NCBI RefSeq assembly: GCF_000004075.3
Contig: NC_026660.2
Span: forward strand, 6,758,001 to 6,822,000
Length of the DNA: 64,000 bases
From: Cucumis sativus
Taxonomy: Eukaryota > Streptophyta > Magnoliopsida > Cucurbitales > Cucurbitaceae
Direction of reading: 5' to 3'
Shown here: positions 57,805 to 64,000 of the stretch, piece by piece
Layout: each line of letters opens with the position of its first letter
Numbering within the stretch: position 1 is the stretch's first letter
The notes under the pieces: model-generated
The model's database searches: none
The model's input: only the letters and a program-made list of their open reading frames with translations
Told to the model about the DNA's origin: nothing
Made by a program: the position numbers and the translations under genes

Positions 57805-60430
57805 ATTTTGTGTTGTTAGATGTAATTTTCGACCCATTGCAATAATGGAAGTTCCAAAGTCTGTTGATATCTATGTGCTGCTATTTGTTGTGCACATTCA
57901 TATATAATGCTAGTTTAATTAGCAAGTTGTGTTTTAATTTCTCGATGTGTTTTCAAGACTGTTTCCATAACATATATAAATGGTGTAAACTTTGCTCTTA
58001 GCCTTATCTATAACATATGGGCTCTTTCTCTCTCTCTTCCTCTTTTGCTCTCTGATTTAGCTTCATATTTTCCCTATTATTTATTAGTTTTTTACTGCAA
58101 GAACAATAGGATCGAAGAATTTGACCCACGTACCACGATAGTTGAACTAAACTCTTGTACTTGACCGTATTATTTATTAGTTGGTTTATGAACCATGCAT
58201 TGTCTAATTGGTTGTGAGGCGAAGTATTAATTTTAATAGATATCATGGAGAAATGAAAGATTTTAACCACACGTTAAATCTCTCAATCGTTAAAATTTAA
58301 TTAAGTTATACTTGTTATGACATTTTAGTACGTATTGAAATTGTATATAATTGTCTTTCTAGTGTCAAATGATTTTAGTTATAAGTTTTCCAATATATAT
58401 ATAACAACCTAAACTAAATTATCTTTCCTTTATGACTTTAAATCTTGTTGTATTGTATTCTCAAGGCATGGTATTAAAAATTGAAAGCAAGATTGAAGAA
58501 CCTAGCTAATGCTCATGTTCGTGTTAATAATACTTGTAGCGACTCAAAATTATATGGTCATAAATTTGTTAATTGTCCTACGATGAAGTACACATCTTTG
58601 TCACGAGCTTGGAAATGTTTTGTCTACTCAACCACCCCACCCTCAGCCGTGTAGATTCACCATCTTGAGTTTTGGATATGCTTTTCCTCATGAACCAACT
58701 AACGAAATGATTCTTGATTGCAAGTGAGTGTTTAAATCAAAGAAACTCTTATGAAACTATATATCTCCATACAAACATGGCTTGGTTACAAAGAGTTTTT
58801 CATCAATCACTTGATCTTGATTATCATAACAACTGTTTCTGTCCTCTCTTAACCTTCGTCCCCTGGTCTATTGGGCTTGATTATGTTTTCTTTTCCCTTT
58901 CTCATGTAAAATGGTTCAAGCCATTTAATCACGGTTTCTTGATCTTGGCTCGCCCATGAGTGCATTTATTCAAATTTTGGAATTCAAAGGGGAGGCACAT
59001 GCCCCTAGTCTCTACATAGATTCGTCGGTGCATGAAAATACTTAATTCTGAAATATTTACTTTATGAAGTTGATAATATGTTGTGAGTTATGCTGGAAAA
59101 TATGTTATGTATGTATATACGGATAATATATGAAAGCCAAAGGGTAAAGGTTTTTTCTTGCAATCTTCTTGCCTTCTCTTCTTCTACGTTTTTCTTATTT
59201 TTCTAGTTTGTTTAGTTGTATATAATATATATTAATTTGATCAACTCATTTAATCTACATGATACTTTATAATATTTAGTCACATTTTTATGAAAAAAGT
59301 TAGAGATAATTGGACAATTATTTAAAATGGCGTTAATGTATTTTAAACCATCTTTATCGAAAGAATTTATTTTTAAATGAATCCAAACAAATACTTTATT
59401 TAATTTTGTTAAAAAGAAAAGTGATTTTTGACCTCACTTGAATCCACTCTCTTACTTAATTTTAAAAAAAAAAGAAAACAATTAAAGAAAAGAAAAGACT
59501 TTATTTGTTAGTGGTTTTCCAAAACTAAAATCCTGCATTAAAAGCATGGAAATAAAGAGAGTGTGATAAAAGTGGACACAATCATCAATCATCGCATTAC
59601 GCATTATAGCCTTTTATAGGTCACCTTTTTTTTTTTTAAATTCTACTTTCTCTAAATCTAATTTGGCTCCTTTTGACCTCCATCAAACACCCTTTCATAT
59701 ATGTGTGAAAATTATTGTAAATAGAAGAACTTCTAAAAATATTTATAAAATATAAAACAAAATTTTATATTTTATCCGGATATGAAAATATAGATTAATT
59801 AAGCTTTATTAAAAATAAAAAGTAACATTTTTGTAAATCGTTTAAACAAGGTAAAGTTTAAACAATGTAAATGTAATGAATTATTATGAACAATATGTTT
59901 GGGAGTGATTTCTACCCTTGTTAATATCACTTTAATTATTGACTCTTAAACATGTTTTAACTTAGTGATATGGAAATTACATTCAATAGTGTGTAAAATT
60001 AAACATTAAAATACGATAAAAATGGATTAACAATTTCAAAACCACTCTCAAATAGGAACTTTGGTATCTTATCAAATTTGAATGTGTTTGCATGCATATA
60101 CCACTTGTTTTTCTTTTCTTTGTTTTAGTTTCTAACTTCTTGCAAATGTACATTTGAGCAATTGCCCAAATCTTATTGAATATGATTCAAAATGGTATTT
60201 TTATTAGTATATAAAACAAAGAAAAAAATCAGCAAATTAAATAAGCACATATATGTATATCTAATTTTCATCACAAAAATTTACAAACCAAAAGGCTCAA
60301 GTAAATTCTTAGATCTCTAGTAATGAAAAGAGATCCACCATGTACGAAACATTGTTTACTAGTTCATTCCATGAAACTTCATAATTATCATAGGAAAAGG
60401 ATATCTAGGGTTTGAAATTAAATTTTTTTA
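57805..60430. other. Spacer between DUF688-like and Dof genes
   Basis: No gene recognised. A moderately GC-richer stretch at 58540-58980 contains a short open frame but many stops and no known domain. A palindromic TA-rich remnant may lie near 59715-59850. Confidence 0.4.
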
Positions 60431-60444
60431 GAAAAAGGACATTC

Positions 60445-61188
60445 TTACAATGATCCACCCCCAAGCATCTCACTCCAATTTTGATGATCACCTTCATTTG
60501 GGGCAGCAGATTGTTGGTTCAATTCTTGAAAAGGAAGCTGCAATAAGTTTCTTCCATCAACAGAATTGATTCCAAAACTTGGCTTAAACTCATCAACGTG
60601 ATCACCCAAAGAAAACCCACTTGATGGATATTGGCTATTACTATTAATCCCCAAATTACCATTATTATTAATATGATTGGAATTTGGCATTAGATTAGGG
60701 ATAAAAGAACTCAAACCCCTAAAACCAAATGCAAAATTATTATAATTGACATTTTCAACCTTAGGGAGGTGATCATGATCAGCAAGATTAAGATCTCTTA
60801 ATCCAACTGGGATTTGAGTAGAAATTTGAGATGAAGAAGGGTAATTTGGTAATTTTTGGTTCTTGTTATTGTTACTGCAGAAATAATCAGATGAAGAAGA
60901 AGTACTTGTTGTTGTAATTGTTGTTGTTGATGATGACTTTGATCTGTTCTTTCTTGAAGCTCCTCCAATGGGGACATTTCTGAGGGACCCTCCTTCAGTC
61001 CAATACCTTCTACAAGATTTGCAAAAGTATCTTGGTTGATTGAGGCTGTAATTGTTGTAATAACAAAATTTGGTGTTGTTAGACTTGCATCTTGGGCAAT
61101 CCAATTGCTCTTTTGGAGCCTTTGTTGTTGTTGCTTTGGCCACCTTCATCTCCAATTTGCATGGATAATTAGGGTTTTTCTCTGCCAT
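60445..61188 (-). CDS. Dof zinc-finger transcription factor
   Basis: Single-exon CDS of 247 residues. The Dof domain lies at about residues 28-80, with cysteines C31, C34, C56 and C59 (C-x2-C-x21-C-x2-C) and the signature [34 protein letters not shown]. Dof proteins are plant-specific nuclear factors that bind AAAG sites. After the domain come a Ser/Thr-rich stretch and an Asn-rich C-terminal half ending [11 protein letters not shown]. The short N-terminus fits DOF1.7/DOF3.1-type members, but I cannot assign the orthologue. The gene is read leftward; a long GA-rich leader (agagag near 61337-61352) and a TATA-like CATATAAAAAC near 61571-61561 lie upstream. Confidence 0.9.
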   Translation of the reverse strand: MAEKNPNYPCKLEMKVAKATTTKAPKEQLDCPRCKSNNTKFCYYNNYSLNQPRYFCKSCRRYWTEGGSLRNVPIGGASRKNRSKSSSTTTITTTSTSSSSDYFCSNNNKNQKLPNYPSSSQISTQIPVGLRDLNLADHDHLPKVENVNYNNFAFGFRGLSSFIPNLMPNSNHINNNGNLGINSNSQYPSSGFSLGDHVDEFKPSFGINSVDGRNLLQLPFQELNQQSAAPNEGDHQNWSEMLGGGSL

Positions 61189-61560
61189 ATTTTGTAATAA
61201 TTTAACACCGTACCACCCCCTAGCTAGCTAGCTTCGACAAAAATAAACAATTTTTAGACTTTGGTGATGGCATATGTATGTATATGTATATATATCAATA
61301 ATAAAAATTGAAGGGAAAAAGAAAAAGATGTATAAAAGAGAGAGAGAGAGGGAAGAAATGTAGGAAAAGATTATTGCTTCGTCCTACCTAATATATGTTC
61401 AATGATAAGCAATCTCCATGAGGGAAAGAAAGAAGCTCAACAGATGAGTTGAGATCAGAAGGAGATCAAATATTGTTCTTTTTCTCCCTTCTTCTTTCTT
61501 TCAATTGAAACAAGAAAGAAAGAATATGCTCTTGGGGTTGATCAATGCTCTTGGGTTGGT

Positions 61561-61571
61561 TTTTATATGGG
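61561..61571 (-). promoter_or_regulatory. TATA-like box of the Dof gene
   Basis: CATATAAAAAC on the minus strand about 375 bases upstream of the ATG, followed in transcript direction by CT/GA-rich leader sequence. Confidence 0.45.
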
Positions 61572-61599
61572 TGTGAGCTTTGCTTTAAAAATGGTGGGA

Positions 61600-62205
61600 A
61601 AGGGAAAGAAAGGGTGAAAAGTGTGCCCTAATTAAGCTAGCTTCTTTTGAATGCACATTCAATGGCATGTACTATGCTTTATATGTATATATATTATATA
61701 TTTGGAATTAAACCATTTTTATATAATTTGGATCATGATAATATGTGTTGGGACGCGGACAATTCTAGTATAGGTTATTAATTTTAAGAAAATGGTTACA
61801 AAATAACAAAGAAGATAGACAATGAAGATTTTCAAATAGTTTTAACTGTATATAGCCAGAGACATGTGTTTTAGTATATAGTTCCATGAAATTTCGACTT
61901 TATTCCGTTCAAATTGGAGGCACATAACACAATTTACCATTTTTGTAAGGGTGTGAATTTGTGTTTAGTAATAATGCATCTAATTAATTAGTAATGTTTA
62001 TATGCTTGATACCATGTTCATTTTATTGGTGGAATTATGAATGTGTCTATTGTGGTGGGTTTCTCACTTTTGACCTCATAATTAATTGGGTGAAGTCATT
62101 GATTGTTGCTCTTTTTTCATTGTTTGGTCACCTCTTCTCTCTTTTTTGCATGATGACCATTCACTCTCTTAGAAGCCTTTACTTTTTTGTATGGGTCATA
62201 GATTA
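61600..62205. other. Upstream region of the Dof gene
   Basis: No gene. AT-rich, with a short TA run near 61683. It probably contains the distal Dof promoter. A 70-residue open frame at 61994-62206 is hydrophobic low-complexity sequence without family resemblance. Confidence 0.35.
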
Positions 62206-62208
62206 GAT

Positions 62209-62648
62209 ATATAGGGAAGAGAGAAAAAGAGAGATTGATTTCATTGCATAACACATCATCTAGTTTTGTCAAATTGCTTACTTTTTTTCTTTAATTATAT
62301 ATGTATGTTATTTTTGTTATTTAATAAGTGATACATGTTGTAATGGAATAAAAATAATGGTTCATAAGAGAATAAACAAACATAAGTGTACTTGAAGGAG
62401 AAATGTTTGGTATTGGAATTTGTGTGGTGTGCATGCTAGCCATCAAAAGATAAATGAATTTGAGACTTTGTTTAAAGATTATAGATTTGAAGTCCAAATA
62501 TAACATCAGAATTTGAATCCTATTTGAAGTTGAAAGCCTCAAGAAGTATCTATGTCCAAACCAATATTTAAATAGACATGTTTAGGTTGGTTAGTAGAAA
62601 AAAGAATAGAGTATTTAAACCTATATCTAAGTAGTCTCTTGTTTCATC
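62209..62648 (+). repeat. 440-bp direct repeat, copy 2
   Basis: About 99% identical to 39551-39990 (four substitutions in 440), same orientation, 22.7 kb away. Flanks are unrelated to those of copy 1. No target-site duplication or terminal repeat is evident. Confidence 0.9.
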
Positions 62649-62649
62649 G

Positions 62650-63835
62650 ACTTCTTACTATTAGATATTGTTGTCTTTAGTTATATATCATTGACGATCT
62701 TCCTTTTCTCATAACCAATGTGAGACTTCACTAATCACACTCCAACAATCTTTCTCTCGGACAAATAATCACTAAAGTCTCCCATCAAATAGTCATATAT
62801 CTATTTGTGTTTAGACAATCATTCTTAACCAAGTCAACTTCTCTATATCAAAACTTCATTTCCTTGTTTGATTAACGCAACAACGGATTACAAGAACACT
62901 ATGTTATTGAGACACATTGAGAAAATATAATCAAGTATAAGAAGCATGACTCTCGTACTATTTGTTAAAGATAATGAGTCTCTCTAAGCATCGACCATAA
63001 GATACATCATTGTATTTATATTTAGAGTGTTGCTACTCGTACTTATTTTAATTTAATTTGGAGTAAGTTGTTTAAGTACACAGTAAAGGAAACTAGAAAA
63101 AAAGTAAAAAGTAACAATTATAGATGGACGAAGTAATGAAAGTAATGCATGATTTAATTAGAAATATAATATATTGTATGGTTTTTGAATATTATTACAA
63201 ACAGCCAAATTAAGACCCACCCATAGTCTCAGTGTCAATCTTCTTATGGAAATGCTTAGTTCATGCACTCATTACTCAGCTCCCAAATTGATAGTCTTCC
63301 TTTCTCCTTTTTCTTCCCTAATTAATATATATACATATGATTTTAGAAACAGAATAATTATATAGCTTTCCATCAATGTGATGTGTGATTTTGTGAGTTT
63401 TTTTCTTTTTTTCCTAATTTTTCAAGTTGGTGCCAATACAATTATAGCACCTCCCCTCCCTTTAATTATTGAAAGTGTGGATTATATTAGTAATTCTTAA
63501 ATTTTTATTACTTTTAAATTGGTGTTAAATATTAAAAAGCTTTTGGTAATGTGCTTAATTAAGTAGTTATGTTCTAAAAAAAAAAACACTGAATTGTAAA
63601 TCTCTACTCTTCTTTTTGTTAAAATAATTCAACGTATTTGATTAATATTCATTTTATACTTATGAATTGAAAGTATAAATATGTCAATCTATAGACCAGT
63701 TCGTGAAAATTGTGTAGATTTTCTAAAGTTTTGAATTGTGTATGTATTTATCAATTTGGTTGTACACAATTACTAAGAAAACACTTTAATATAATTAAAC
63801 AGTAAATAATAACAAAAAGGGGAAAAAACGATTGA
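62650..63835. other. Spacer to the right of the 440-bp repeat
   Basis: No gene. A 300-base stretch (about 62690-62990) has mixed composition, including 'aatgtgagacttcactaatc', a word type common next to plant transposons, but nothing else to classify it. Confidence 0.4.
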
Positions 63836-63879
63836 AAAACCCTTATTTGCCATAAGGGCCATGAAAGTGGAATTCCAAT

Positions 63880-63940
63880 TCAGCCCACGAGCTGGATTTG
63901 TTGTCCCACGAGAAAGCCCAAAACTAGGCCCGCACCCCAA
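63880..63940 (+). promoter_or_regulatory. Candidate site II-type promoter elements
   Basis: 'cagcccac', 'aaagcccaaaa' and 'aggcccgc' give TGGGCT/GGGCC words on the minus strand, the site II/TCP motif of promoters for ribosomal, respiratory and cell-division genes. The gene would start beyond the right edge. This is a composition clue only. Confidence 0.3.
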
Positions 63941-64000
63941 AATGGGTTCTACTTATAGTTGTAGTTGGGTTGTAAGGAGTTCAGATTCAATCTCTTGTTT

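Noticed and set aside
58714-58959. 81-residue frame in a GC-richer patch after the DUF688-like gene
   Set aside because: No recognisable domain and no splice partners; composition alone is not enough.
1-64000. tRNA, rRNA, CRISPR, bacterial operon or terminator signals
   Set aside because: Scanned by eye for tRNA-type 'ggttcgaatcc' boxes, rRNA blocks and regular spacer arrays; none was convincing, and the DNA is clearly plant nuclear.

Overview
This window is AT-rich nuclear DNA from a flowering plant (eudicot). The protein-coding genes have plant-specific families (NGATHA-type B3, Dof, PPR, DUF688-like, Ole e 6-like, plant PAP29-like), GT-AG introns, long AT-rich spacers, TA microsatellites and small nested DNA-transposon remnants. 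Short palindromic TA-rich repeats of the type 'ctatatttgtaaat...tctatca' recur, and from memory these are typical of cucurbit genomes. Cucurbitaceae is therefore my best guess, as inference only.

Layout. 1-16.5 kb: one NGATHA-like B3 transcription factor (1647-2732), then about 13.8 kb of AT-rich gene desert with degenerate repeats and a LINE-like scrap. 16.5-20.9 kb: a single-exon multipass membrane protein of unknown function, and a PPR protein resembling Arabidopsis At4g01570. 21-24.4 kb: repeat-like DNA. 24.4-31.8 kb: a tandem pair of minus-strand purple acid phosphatase genes (PAP29 type), each with four coding exons that I could place by splice sites; both carry the same non-autonomous DNA transposon in intron 2, so the insertion is older than the duplication. 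33.2-39.3 kb: three tandem minus-strand genes for small secreted six-cysteine proteins of the pollen-allergen Ole e 6 family, each split by an intron before a tiny last exon.

39.5-48.7 kb is a graveyard of gene pieces: one member of a 440-bp direct repeat (its 99% identical twin is at 62.2 kb), a cysteine-rich exon-like scrap, a phospholipase A1 N-terminal fragment, an intron-bearing fragment of organellar glycyl-tRNA synthetase, an F-box gene interrupted by one in-frame TAG, a second F-box 3' fragment, and unidentified minus-strand and plus-strand exon scraps. 49.7-53.9 kb: a small three-exon gene for a 63-residue protein, probably the complex I accessory subunit B9/NDUFA3, with a 3.6-kb first intron. 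56.9-57.8 kb: a two-exon DUF688-like gene. 60.4-61.2 kb: a Dof zinc-finger gene. The right edge (63.84-64.0 kb) looks like a promoter whose gene lies outside.

The genes do not form a pathway; they are an ordinary plant gene neighbourhood. The two tandem families (PAP29-like, Ole e 6-like) and the fragment-rich 39.5-48.7 kb block are the dynamic parts. I did not find a convincing wholly new biological system. The most useful leads are the Ole e 6-like array, the 440-bp twin repeat, and the composite block of captured gene pieces.
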